Origin: Puccinia triticina
Taxonomy: Eukaryota > Basidiomycota > Pucciniomycetes > Pucciniales > Pucciniaceae
NCBI RefSeq assembly: GCF_026914185.1
Contig: NC_070565.1
Span: 7,316,001-7,380,000, forward strand
Reading direction: 5' to 3'
DNA length: 64,000 nt
Positions 52,169 through 63,694 of the stretch are shown one piece after another. Both the position numbers and the translations under genes were made by a program. The notes beneath the pieces are model-generated. The model saw only the letters and a list, made by a program, of their open reading frames with translations. It was not told the DNA's origin and made no database searches. Each line of letters starts with the position of its first letter. Positions within the stretch are counted from its first letter, which is position 1.

Positions 52169-54868
52169 TCAAAAACCGGAAGCTCTCCATCGGGACAATT
52201 TGGTGCTCGCCTTGTTTTTCTGGGCCGGTAAACCTGTCCCAGCAAACCCCTGACGAGTTTGATTCTGAGCGGGAGCGGGAGGAAGAGGAGATGATGAGGG
52301 ATGTTGAGTTGATGGTCTAGCGGACCTTCCGACTTGATTTCTCTGAGAAAAGAATTCATCAACCGCCTCACTCGCAGCCGAGTTGACATCGAGTGCTCGG
52401 GCTTTACCCTTGCTGGGCTTCTGACGAGCTGGTGCGAACTGACTCGCCAACATCGCCCGATTAGCCCGTCGGAGGTGCTCAGGATGGTTGTGCTTACGAA
52501 ACAGTCGACTGAATTGAGCTTGCATCGGCCTCAGTCGTTCATTCCCCTCACTCTCAAACCCACTCCCAACTCCACCTGGTTCGAGGGATGATGGTGTGTT
52601 GGGACCATGTTCTTGCGTACTATCTGATTCTTCGCCGCTTTGACTAGCTTGACTCCTCCTTCTGTTAATCGAGCCGATAAAACTCCGAATCTGACGGAGA
52701 CTGCTGTTACTACGCTGACCGACGCTACTATTGTGACTGCTGTTGCTTGCATTTCGACGGAGCTTGACAAGTTTCGATGGTCGCCTCTGAGGGCCTGGAG
52801 AGATTCCTCCGCTTCGTCGGCGTGAGAGAGGATCGAAACTGAACTGGGCTTGCATTGAGCTTGCAGCACTATCTAAATTTGTAGCCGAGTCGACGAAATG
52901 AAGGCCATGTTGAGATGAAGAGGAGCCTGGTAACAACGTCCGAGCTTTTGGTGGTTCACCTGTCATCTGGGGAACAGGCGACTTCCGTGCAGCTTGCACG
53001 GAACTTGGTGGAGCGTGGGTTCGAGCGTTTGGTGATGGGAAGGGGACCGAGTCTTGCTGAGAAGGGTTGGCTGGCCGATGGCTCTTGGCCTGGAGACGGG
53101 CAGGTTGACCTAAATCCTGACTATTAGAATTAAGATTTTGGACGTTCCTCTCCATCGAATGTGGGAGGGGGAATGACGAAAACTGATCCTGCGCTTGATG
53201 CCTGTTTTCCGGAAGCTGTTCAGGTGGCGGATAAGGGTTCTTTTTCGGATCATAGACAAGCGGCTTGAACTGGGATTTCTGGGGATAGTTGTTGGTTTGG
53301 CTGGAGTTATGAATGACTTCTTGCTCATTCTGATTTGCCTGGGCTAAGTGCTCATAACTAGTGGCTTGATTTTCGAACATTTGAGGACGGCTATATGATT
53401 GCTCGGGGGCAATGTGCGGGTCAACAAGCGATTCCATCATTTGACTGGGATCAGTATCATCTCGTGTAGGCGGTGTCACATAGGCAGTTGCTGATGCGGA
53501 AGATGCGTTACAAGCTGTATGATTTGATTGTCCGTTTTTCTTGTGCAGCATTTCTTGGTTTGATCCGCCTTGCAGTCTATGATTGCCATCATCGAAACGT
53601 TGCCGCAAGGGATGTAAAGAGTTTTCGTGCGATGAAGTTTGGAAAAGCTTCTGCTGATTAGGTGGCTGATGGGTCTTGTAGTAAACGTCAGGATGGAGGC
53701 GAATGGGATCGGCGTTGGCTTGGAAATCTTGTGTGGTCAAATGGTGTGTTATATCGCCTGTCGCTTGCTGATCGGATAGGTTATTAGCAGGCTGGATGGA
53801 GCTGGATGTCCGCTTGATGCGTGCTTGAGGATTTTTGCCGAGTTGGCGCTTGATGCCCGCTTGGATCATGGCTTCTTCGGCCCTAGAGCAAGTCAATGGG
53901 TAACGAACAGCAAAAAGAAGATCACAAGGATATCAATAAATTATCCAGCTAATCACATCACGCGACAGGGTACAAAAACTTGGGTAATATCTGAGCGATT
54001 GCAGCAAGAGGTTTGATGTGGCTGAAATTAGCACCCACCACTTCTGGGAGAAGGTGGAAAGCTTTCATTGCTATATCAGGAGTTTGATGATAGAAATCCA
54101 GGAGAAGAATCACAAAACTATTTGTGGTCATATGGAACTGACTTTGCGATCACGCTGGACTCCCAGTTAAGAGCAGCGAGGACAGCAGCTGAGTGATCAG
54201 AACACCGGAGCGAAGGCCGAGGGAGATGCCAAAAATAATTCTCAGGATAAAGCTCCAGACGATCGACATAGCTGATGAGCACGTACCATCGTAAGATGTT
54301 GTACGATTCATCATCTTGAGCGCGCCTGAGAAACCACGAAAACAACTGGAGAAGACCAATATAGACAGAAACGAAGGATTGGATGAGAATGGTCAGCCAG
54401 AAGGATGGTCATGAAAGAAGGGTGAAAAAAAAAGAAGATCACTTACCGAAGCAAACAATCCCTCCTCTGCACGTCTTGATCGACTGAACCACAGGTTAGT
54501 AGTTGCTCCAATTCGTTTATCAGCTCAAAAACCATTTCAGTTTTGTGTTCAGTATCCCTAAAGCTACGAACTTCCAAACAGTTGAGAGCTGAGATCTTCT
54601 GCATGTCCTTCCTTTGATCGCTGCCGTATTTCTGCCTGAGTAGGTCGAGAGCTTGAAGGAAGTTTGACTTGAGGTCGACTGGTTGGCCGTTGAACCAGCT
54701 GAGTGGACTCGAGTTGGGCTTGAGGGAGAGGATCAGAAAATCGATTCGAAGTTTATCATCGTCCTGCGCAACTTGATGAACCCTCAACCAGGAAAAGAAT
54801 CTGAGCTCGTGTAGCTCCCAAGACTCGTGCAGCAGGCCCCCAAATGAAGGAAGGAGGGCAAGATTCAT
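52169..54868 (-). CDS. Unrecognised protein: helical N-terminus plus long disordered tail
   Basis: The start is at 54868 (MNLALLPSFGGLLHESWEL). Exon 1 ends at 54447 with a GTAAGT donor and joins in frame to exon 2 at 54325 (RRAQDDESYNILRWYVLISYVDRLELYPENYFWHL). A middle exon (about 54100-53960) has LLLDFYHQTPDIAMKAFHLLPEVVGANFSHIKPLAAIAQILPK; its borders are uncertain. The last exon, from about 53885 to the stop at 52169, is about 570 codons of low-complexity Gln/Asn/Ser/Pro-rich sequence with basic patches (KLVKLRRNASNSSHNSS, SINRRRSQ). Residues about 25-135 (FFSWLRVHQVAQDDDKLRID, LSWFNGQPVDLKSNFLQAL, CLEVRSFRDTEHKTEMVFEL) resemble the layout of a retrotransposon gag fold, but this is only a visual impression. 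Function unknown. Confidence 0.65.
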
Positions 54869-57185
54869 GATATCTTTAAGAAAAAAAGGAGATGGTTGAT
54901 GAGAACTTGTAGCGGGGAGGAATTGCCAACACGAGAGTAGGAAAGCCCGGCAAAAGATGTCAACCGGGCACCGAGGTGGCTGGTCTCGGATATTTGTTGG
55001 AGTTTCGGTGAGTTCTAATTAGTCGGAGGGAGTAGATCTCTAAGCCCAACAGCACGACGCACAATATAAATATGTTGTTGGGAAGTCAGCAAGCCGTGTT
55101 TTTTTTTTTTTTTTTGGTGATCATCGATTGGGAAAGAAAACGAGAAGAAGCGCCAGTCAACAGGAAGGGATACACACCGAAATATTTCGACACGTTCAAC
55201 TTTTCGCAAACTATTACTAATAATTAGCTGGGGATTTGTCTCCCAAGTACTCTGACGGAAGATCAAGATAGTAATTAGAAAGCCGGACATAAATATGCAT
55301 GTATGCAAGACTACAGATCAACAAAGGCTTGGACGATGCACTTCGGAAGGGCGACGCATGCAGCAACCGTGTGCACAACCGAACAAGCTTGTTCGAGCTC
55401 TACTTGGTATGAATAAGTATGCAGCTTGGAAGTGAAAAGTTAGACCGTCTGAAGCTGTTGGGCTGCTACTGAGGCCCTGGGTTCCGTTTCCAGAGGGATG
55501 GAATATAAATGTAGTTGTTGCCTGTTGGATCAAGTACAATTGTTCCCGGGCCGCAGGCAGCTGGCTCGGGAGCGGGACACGCCTCGCTTCGCTCCAGACT
55601 CCGTCACGTGACAGGTGGTTTGGAGATATTTGGAGCACTAGAGTTCAAAGCGGCTACGCCGCTGCACCTTTGGGGGAAGAGCGTAACATACCCTAAACCA
55701 CAACCCCCCCCCCCCCCCCCACCTCTTTTGTGTAAAGAAATGGATACTGAAGGAGGAATTATTGTCAAAAACATGTACATATCTGAATAGCAGCAAGATC
55801 AAAATTTCACTTCAAAAAACATGATGGATGATAGCCAACAAATGGAGAACCAAATTATCCCACCACCCCAAAAGTTTTTGAAAAATATTCACAGCATAAT
55901 CAATTTTCAAGTAGTGTTATTTTCTCATACAAAAAATCTCTTATCCTAATCAGGTAATATGCCAGTGGAAACATCAAGCTGGATTAGTGCACTCTTGAGA
56001 CCAAGAATGACCATAATGACAACATATGGTAAAAAAAGTCTGGGGTCTCTTCAAAGAGGGGGTGTAGTCATGACAATGGTGAAAGGTTTTGCTATGTGCA
56101 GTGAAGCACATCTGGAATTCTGAGTGTGCAACCCACTTGGTACTACAAGAACTTCTCTTTGGATCCCTGGGTTTCCAATGGTATATCCTGCTCCAATTGA
56201 ATTGTCATGATGCTGTAGGGAAATATACAAGACACTATGAGGTTGCCTCACATCACCTGCCAACAATTTGCATACACTGGCTGACTCTCACCTTCTTTGC
56301 TTCAGGGTTGAGAATTTACATGTTTTTATTGTGGAAGGAAAAATAAAAAAAACTATTAATCCACACAGAGTTGTAAAAATGCCATCAATCTGTGGTTATA
56401 TGTTGAAATTTGGAACCATGTCAGTATAGAGATTATGGAGAATTGATGTGTAGAAGAATGCCTTGCTGAGAGATGCAACAAACAATAAATATCCAACCCC
56501 ATCCTGGTATGTTACAGACACCATTGCTAGGAATGGACAGAAAGCCTGATGAGCCTCAGTCATACCCGCACTGTTCCTGGACACAATTTCTGAGAAAGAG
56601 AAGGTTTCACTACAGCTGTATGAACCAGTAATCAAATAACACGGACAAGGCCCCTGACAGTTCTGAGGCTGAAGAAAACAGAGGAATCTGGCATCGAACT
56701 TCATTCCTTTGTGAATGTGATTCAGAGAGTAGTTCAGTTACATGTGTTCCTACAGGACAAATGACGCGCACTCTAAAAGAAATATGGATGTACTTTGTGC
56801 ACAAAAAACTCTTTGCGCACTGCAGGGGGCGTCCACGCAACATCCCGGCCACAGTGCGCGGAAGCTCAAAACGCTTTGTGCACTGCAGATGAAAAACCAT
56901 CAAATTCTCATTTTTTTTCTGCCATGCGGCAGAGGAGATTTGCCCCCCCCCCCCCTCCAACAATTCTTTTGGAAATTTTGGGACACTCACTTTCACACAA
57001 GACAAGGGTGAAAAATAAATACCCATTAATGAGCTGGATCCCCCGGTGACTCTCCCCCGGGGATATCTAACCTGCCACGAATGACCTGGGGACACAGCCC
57101 CTCAAAAACATAGTTCGAGGGGCAGAAGTCAGCCGCTGTGCCGTGCCGACGGCCGGCGCAGGCCCACAGTGCGGAGGATACACAC
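54869..57185. other. Unassigned region, no gene recognised
   Basis: 54869-55320 is the upstream region of the minus-strand gene and includes a run of about 20 T (55099-55117). 55330-57180 has poly-C runs (about 55706-55721 and 56943-56955) and AT-rich unassigned DNA. A GC-rich stretch (about 56760-56900) with AACTCTTTGCGCACTGCAG and its near-repeat AACGCTTTGTGCACTGCAG lies here too. Short ORFs have no recognisable family. Confidence 0.45.
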
Positions 57186-57189
57186 TCCC

Positions 57190-57800
57190 CCGACGACCGG
57201 CCAGCACACATGTGGAGTGCAAATCACCGGTCATCTAAGGGATTAAGCACTCCTCTTGATGACCGGGTCCGTTGCGGTCATTGAGAGGGGTAAACGCACC
57301 TCTTGATGACTGGAACGGAATCCGTCAATGAGAGGAGAAGCACACCTCTCGATGACCAGAACAAAACCGGCCATCGAGAGGAGAAACACACCTCTCGGTG
57401 ACCGGGAGCAGACCGGTCATCGAGGCAATTAAGTACTCCGCTCGATGACCGGGTCCGTTGCGGTCATCAAGAGGAGTACTTAATCCACTCGATGACCAAG
57501 CAGATCCGGTCATCAAGAGGATTACTTAATCTCCTTGATGACCGGAACAGACCCGGTCATTGAGAGGAGAAACACTCCCCCAATGACCGGAGCGAACCAT
57601 TCAACGAGATGAGTGATGAACAGTTCGCTCCGGTCATTGAGGGGAGTCTTGACTCCTCTCGATGACTGGAAAACGGACCCATCGAGAGGAGCACTTGATC
57701 CCCTCAATGTATGAACGGTCTGGTCCCGGTCACCGAGAGGTGTGTTTCTCCTCTCGATGACCGGGTTCTGGTCATCGCTCCTCTCGATGACCGGCCTACT
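57190..57800. repeat. Hairpin satellite (CCGGTCATCGAGAGGAG type), about 10 units
   Basis: Units of about 60 bp, each a stem-loop: CCGGTCATCGAGAGGAG, a short AAACACAC-type loop, then CTCTCGATGACCGG. The stems are near perfect while loops and linkers vary. The words TCAT(T/C)GAGAG and GATGACCGG are shared with the 30860-33780 arrays, so the two satellites are probably related. Confidence 0.9.
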
Positions 57801-59283
57801 TCTCCTCCCCCTCCTGGGGGTCAGGCTTAGTTCAAGGAGGAAGGGGGGGGGGGGGGGGGGGGGGGGGCTATTCTCAATGATGGTGGGCGAGTGGTTTTAG
57901 ACCTTGGCGAAGTGTGTGAGATACATGATTGCAGCCACAGGGCCCTCTACCTTGTCAGGTAGTATTCAACAGCTGGGTTCTAGAGCCTTCACTCCATTGT
58001 GAAAAGCCGTGGCCGGAGGCGAAGCAAACAGCATTGGGCAAGTATGAGCAGGCCGAGGAGGTTTTGGTGGCCTGTGTAGCGGGCGGGCGGGATCGGCAGG
58101 ACTCCTGGGGATGCACAAGAAGCAGCTCGGCCTTCGTGATTGAGGGATCACTACCAGCAACAATACCCTCATGACCTGGGAAGCGGTATTTCCCTGTACA
58201 AAGCTGGAGAAAAAAAAATCAGCCACGCGTGACAGTCAAAGCCTCTCGTGGTTTAGGAAGGTACAGCAAAGGCGCAGCATCTTCGAGAGGGAGAACCGTC
58301 AAAAAAGACCCGCCCTGGCCAAAAGCGGTTCTGGCCCGGGTGTGAACATATACATCCATAGCAACAAAAAAGTGTGCAGGTCATCTAAAGGCGAAGTTCT
58401 GATTTGTTTTGTTTTGTTTGAAGGGTCCCAGTCGCTTGTCTCGGACAGCGCCACGCGACTGTAAAGATTTGCAGTGTTGGAGTACCCCAAAATGGGGAGG
58501 ACTCCTGGACTTATTGAAACATGTGTGCGCTGTTGATCTAGAGAAAAAAAGAGGAGCGAGGGGAGGTAGACAATAAATAAAGGCGCCTCGACGGGGGCTG
58601 GACCTTCACGGGTCGAGTTCCCCTCTCGCAGTTGTGGAGGTTGAGCACAATCCGTCGGTTAACACTCTCCGCTTTTGCATTTGCAAAGGTTTGAGGGCTT
58701 TAATCTTTTATCTCAATCCCCTGTTGCGCTTGCGCAGGCTGATTATGTCTTATCTTTTCCCCCTGCTGCGCTTGCAAAGGTGGGTCAAAACATTCATCAC
58801 ACAAAGAAGGAAAAAACCTCCCCTGTTGCACTTGCACAGGTTGAGGTAAATTTTACTCCCCTGTTGCACTTGCTCAGGCTGGGCAATTTATTTAACCAAC
58901 CATTTGCCCACCTCTCTCCCCTTGCATTTGCAACAGGCAGAGGTGGGAGAATCCGGTCCCTTTTCATTCATGGTTCATGAATTGGGGGATCAGTCCGAGG
59001 CATTAATGTTTGGGGACTTAAAATTTAATTCACACGGCAGCAAAGTCAAACATACTTCTGCCTGGGAAGAAGGGAACTGTGGGAAATATTGCCAAGTTGG
59101 CCACTGTGCCACTGGCAGGCCCCTTTTGGGGCCTTTTGGGAAAGGGGGAGGGTGAACCCATGAACCCAATTTCCATGAAACTGTGGATTTAACATACTTA
59201 GATTCGCGGCTTCATGACGTCTCGGGGCCGGGGCCCGGCAGGGGGCCCGTGACAGAAGATGGACAGCTGCATGTTGATCAGTG
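57801..59283. other. Unassigned region with poly-G run and degenerate tandem repeat
   Basis: A run of about 22 G lies at 57846-57868. At 58650-58950 there are five or six degenerate units with CCCCTGTTGCACTTGC and (G)CAGG(T/C)TG, spaced about 55-65 bp. A GGGGCCGGGGCCCGGCAGGGGGCC stretch lies at about 59224-59247. No gene is supported. Confidence 0.5.
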
Positions 59284-59413
59284 TACAGCTGATGTCCAAA
59301 AGGTTGCGGAATTTCGAATTTTTTTATTTTTTTTTTGCGCCCCCAAATTTCCCCCCCCCCAAAATTTTTTTCTACCCAACCCCGAATCCTAGTGTATGTG
59401 GCCTGTCGACTCA

Positions 59414-61259
59414 ATGGCCAGAGCATCATTGCAATACTCACACCTCAAGATGCCAAACAATTTTGAAGACAATTGTAAGTAATTTTGTTTCATTTACTCT
59501 GCTCTCAACATGGTGCATTGTATGTTGACATCCAACCTCTCCAGACGACATGTTGCAGGATCATGATGATTTCATGCTTCCATCTTTATCTCAAATCAAT
59601 CAATGGCTGGCGGACAATATTCAACAACGCGGGTCGCCTATTTCAATTATTCAGACATCGGAACAGTCCAATCTGCCTCCTTCAACTACTCAAGATCAGC
59701 AACTCGGCAAGGAAGATACTGATTTGGCTCAAGATGGGAAACACAGCCAGCAAGTTGATGACAAGAAGATCAAGATCAATGTTGAATACAAATTTTTCTT
59801 TATCATCCCTGAAGATAAACCAACTAACCCCCGTCAGAAAAAACGAAAGGCTAGCAATAATGACAAAAAGTGCAAACCTCTTCCCTCCACTCCAGGTCTA
59901 GTCCACTTCAATTGGGATGCCAATGTGAAGAATCTTGGTGCCTTCAAGAAGGCTGCTATCAAAGCCATTGGGCTTCTTGATGATGAAGAGATGGCGGCTG
60001 ACGTCATGGAACATGCGACAGAGCAAGAAGATGATGGCGAGATCATTTGGTCAGCTACTATTCCTCATGGTGGTTGTTTTGCAAATAAAAACAAGGCTAC
60101 TTTGACAGACAACAATGATCTGTCCGACTTCCTGGACAAATGTAAAGGGCCTTGCAAAGAAAGGCGCTTCACCATCACAATGATTCAAAAGGATCCAAAA
60201 CTGTTGGCTCAGGTGAGCAAGGAAAACCTTTGGTTTGATGCTCAGTTGGATTAGACTGACATCTTTCTTGTTTTTGTTAACGATAGAAACAGAAAATTGT
60301 GAAATCTTTCAAGGAACAGCATTGGCCTCAGCCTGAAGAAGAAGACAAAGAACCAGAGCCCTCTGGAGGAGCAGTATTGTTGGCGACTATCATGAAGAAC
60401 ATACAAGAGCTACGTGCAGCTCACAAGCCCTGCAAGGAATTATCCGGTTCAGCTGAGGTGCCAGTGTTTATCAACCCAAGCAATCCCAAAGAGTACATAA
60501 AGCTCACAACGGATCAATTGTTTTTATGGGCACAAGCAATGGTGAGCCCTTTTATTTTGAAGATTTTTGGATTTGATTTTGGTTTACGGTACTGAATCCA
60601 AACTAATTTCTTAGGCTGATAACCCAGAGGTCACCATTACAAAGCCTCCTCCGTCAGATTTGTTTGCGTTTACGACAAAAGAAAAGCGCCTCAAAATGGC
60701 AAAGAGTCAAAACTCTGACAATGGTCCGATTACACCTCGATTGACATTGAAGCAATCCACTTTGTCAGTTTCTACAGCTGCAAACCCATCACCTACGGCA
60801 ACCATCTCTCCAATGGCTTTTGGGTGGAGTCCGCAGGTGGCAGCTATGATGGGATGGACAACCGGTCCTTGGGCTTGGCAGGGCGGACCTCAAGCAAACA
60901 TTGCTGGTCTGATGAATCTCACTGAGATTGGCACTCCACCAAATGCGGTCCGTTCACCAAATATTGCACAACTGGCGGCAAGTACCCAAGAGCAACAGAC
61001 AGTGCCATTGTCTACGGTACCTTCCAATGATAATCTCAAACTCAATGATTTCTTTCAACTTGCACATGTGGAACCCAACCAGAACCTCTTGGATGGTCTA
61101 GAAGAGCTTGGCATAGCACACTACTCCCATTTTCACAGCTCTTCGGCTAAAGACCTCAAAGACGCAGGCGTCAAGATGGGCCATGCCAGAATCCTCATGG
61201 ATAACTTGAAGAAATACAAGCAATACATCAAATCACACCACAATGGTAACCATGCCTAA
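59414..61259 (+). CDS. Accessory gene of the Tc1/mariner element, SAM-like C-terminus (542 aa, 4 exons)
   Basis: Exons: 59414-59474, 59545-60212, 60287-60541, 60615-61259; all join in frame with good borders (GTAAGT, GTGAGC, GTGAGC; CTCCAG, CGATAG, TTCTTAG). The start is 128 bp inside the left terminal repeat; MPNNFEDN at 59450 is an alternative Met. The N-terminal part is FEDNYDMLQDHDDFMLPSLSQINQWLADN. A central conserved-looking region runs from INVEYKFFFIIPE to LTTDQLFLWAQAM (about residues 95-325), with a Lys-rich patch PRQKKRKASNNDKKCK. The C-terminal 60 residues, NLLDGLEELGIAHYSHFH to VKMGHARILMDNLKKY, have the pattern of a SAM-like helical domain. No disabling mutation is seen. A role as DNA- or chromatin-binding cofactor of transposition is inference. 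Confidence 0.75.
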
Positions 61260-61679
61260 TAAGTTTGATTCCGCCTTTCTTTTTCCTGGTTATTCTCCCT
61301 CTCCACTCCCAAGTTGTACTTCTTCTTATTTTTCCTGCTTGTTCTAACTCTCTTTTCTGAGTTATACTCGCTCTCCACTCCTCCTGGTTTTTATTGTTCT
61401 CCACTCCCGAGTCTCCTCCTGGTTGTTATTGTTCTCCACTCCGGAGTACTCGACTGCTTGCATTCATGCAATAAATAATCTAGTTATTGATTTCATTCCA
61501 GATATCTGCGTCCCAAGTTGCACTGGCATCCAAGTCACAAGTTGAATGTGTCCAAACTTCCTTTTTTTCCATGGTTGAACTCGCGCAACTGCAAGATAAC
61601 TGTTGTGTTATCCTGCTTTGTCCTCAAGATGTACCAATCTCAACCAAACTCCAAAAAAAATGTTCTAATACAATTTTGA
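61260..61679. other. Spacer between the two convergent transposon genes
   Basis: C/T-rich with three loose copies of a CTCCACTCC(C/G)GAGT-type unit (about 61300-61450). No coding sequence is supported. Confidence 0.5.
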
Positions 61680-62794
61680 TTACTCGACTGGATAGCCAGC
61701 CCCTCGAAAGAGCTTCCTGGTCAAATCAGCTGTAAAAACAAGACTTATGAATCCCTCAATGAAATCGTAGTCTTCATTGCCTCCCGTTAACAAATCTTTG
61801 TATTGGCGCAATGTTGACTGGTAGACAGAGAATCCTTTTTTGATTGGGTTAAAATCTGGTGAATAAGGTGGCAGATATTGCACAAGGCAACCTCGTGATT
61901 TGACAATTGGAGCCACTCGACCGTGGTGGTGAATTTGAGCATTATCAAGCACTAGAACGCTTTGGGGAGCAGGAAATGGATTCATTGATGGAACCTAAAA
62001 CAATAGATGCCAATGTCAGAGAAACTACAATTAAAAAAAGATGGAATGGAAACTTCACTGACCAAAATATGTTCCAAGAAATATTCAAAGCTCAATTGGT
62101 TGACAGACTCCTCCTGAACCATATGTGCCACCAAACCGGTTGAAGAGATAGCCGGAATGATGTTGTATTGATGTCTGCTTTGCTCACGCAGAACCCGTTT
62201 TGTTTGTTCACCGATTACAGCCCAGCCTTTTTTTCTTGATACAACTTCAAGGCAAACACCTGACTCATCTGATGCGCAGAATCAGCAGTGGAGTCAAATC
62301 AGATCCAGGATACAGATAGTGAAAAACCTACCGGTGAATACCAGACATGAAACAGGCACCAAAGCAATGGGCAAGGTGAATTCAGCCCGCTGATCTGGAT
62401 CTTGCTTAGGATTGACTACTCGGAAACATTTCTTCAACATCTTCAATCAATTATGCAAAGTTTTTGAGATGGTTGAGCTACTGACATTGACATTGTGGTT
62501 GTTGCTCAATGATCGTTGAATCTTGTCAATGTATATCGTTGGTTTATCTTTGATAAGTTCCTTGATGAACTGAAGGTCATCATTGCTTAAATCAAATTGT
62601 CGGCCTCTTGCTTGGTACAACTGAGGATCACAAATCACCGCACATGTGTCATGGTACAACTTTGCCCATTGGGTAATTGAATCCGCACTGATCAAAGCTC
62701 CCAAAGAGTTGTTGATTTCGGTTAGTGACTTTCCGTCATTCCATGCAAGGACCGCTGAGTATTTTAGACCGGCCAAGTACTTCCAGAAGCCCAT
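61680..62794 (-). pseudogene. Tc1/mariner transposase, inactivated
   Basis: The start is at 62794 (MGFWKYLAGLKYSAVLAWND). The helix-turn-helix N-terminal half runs to TISKTLHN, where an in-frame TGA (62447-62449) interrupts; the next codons LKMLKKCFRVVNPKQDPDQRAEF continue the frame. Catalytic core pieces: FCASDESG (first Asp), VLVLDNAQIHH (second Asp) and LPPYSPDFNPIKKGFS. The third catalytic acid, normally Glu in NPIE, is Lys here (about 61838-61852). Introns separate VFTG from FCASDESG and the EHIL end from VPSMNPFP. The premature stop and the lost catalytic residue make it inactive; both are consistent with single C-to-T or G-to-A changes. Confidence 0.85.
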
Positions 62795-62879
62795 TGCAGG
62801 TATGCTGAATTAAGTGAAGGAAAACCGCTAGTGCTTGCATGAACAAATTGTAGAAGAGAAAACTTTAAGGACTCACCTT

Positions 62880-63694
62880 TTGGTGATCAACGATATAGGC
62901 AATTAATTTGGATGAATATGTAACAAGGATGACATTGGGATCCTTTGCTAGGATTTGGGGTCGGTATGGAGCTCCGTCTGGTGCTAGGCCGGCGGCAGTG
63001 CTGGGAGGGGAAAAGGTGTTGAGTGACTGCCCTCACGGATGGTCCGGGAGTTGATAGCTGTTGTGGAGTGGTTTTGATTTGTTTTGCCAGGGTTTGGATC
63101 CTTGGCAGCGGTTGGTTTTGTTGATAGGATTCTTGATGGTTGCAAGGGACTCAGGGATCAGGACTCTTTGGACTCGGATTTGGAAAAAAAGATCAATAGA
63201 TTGATGACGCCTGACTTGGATCAGAACAGGTGCTATGGCCTCCTATCCTCCAAGTTCGCCGGGAACTTGGATTCCTGGCGGCCTGTCACAAGCATGTCAT
63301 CATCTCCTTGCGCGCCATGCGCGCGCACACACAACAGACAACAGAAAAAAAGGAAGAAAAAGACAACACAAAGAGGAGAAAGGCAGAGAAATGAAACCAA
63401 GAGCTGAAGAAGAAAGAACCAAGAATAATGGAATAGACATGAATGAGAAGAACAAAGGAGCAACAAAACCAGAAAAAAGCAACAACTAGAAATAAATCCA
63501 CAGACAGATCTGTGTTAGGACCAAGAAAAGAGAAGAGGAGACATGAAGGGAAGTGAGGAATAGGAAGAAGGAGGAGAGGGAAGCTGAGAGGACTTGGGAA
63601 GATAATCTTGAGGCTTGAATCTTGATCTTGAGGGTGGTTTTCTTGAGGGCTGATCTTGAAGATTGAAACTGACGCTGACTACCATTTTGACCAC
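62880..63694. other. Right flank of the Tc1/mariner element, no gene seen
   Basis: Low-complexity purine-rich sequence (63330-63600: GAAAGAAC and AAGAGGAG words) with a CGCGCGCACACAC motif at about 63311-63330. It precedes the right terminal repeat. Possible promoter region of the transposase. Confidence 0.5.
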
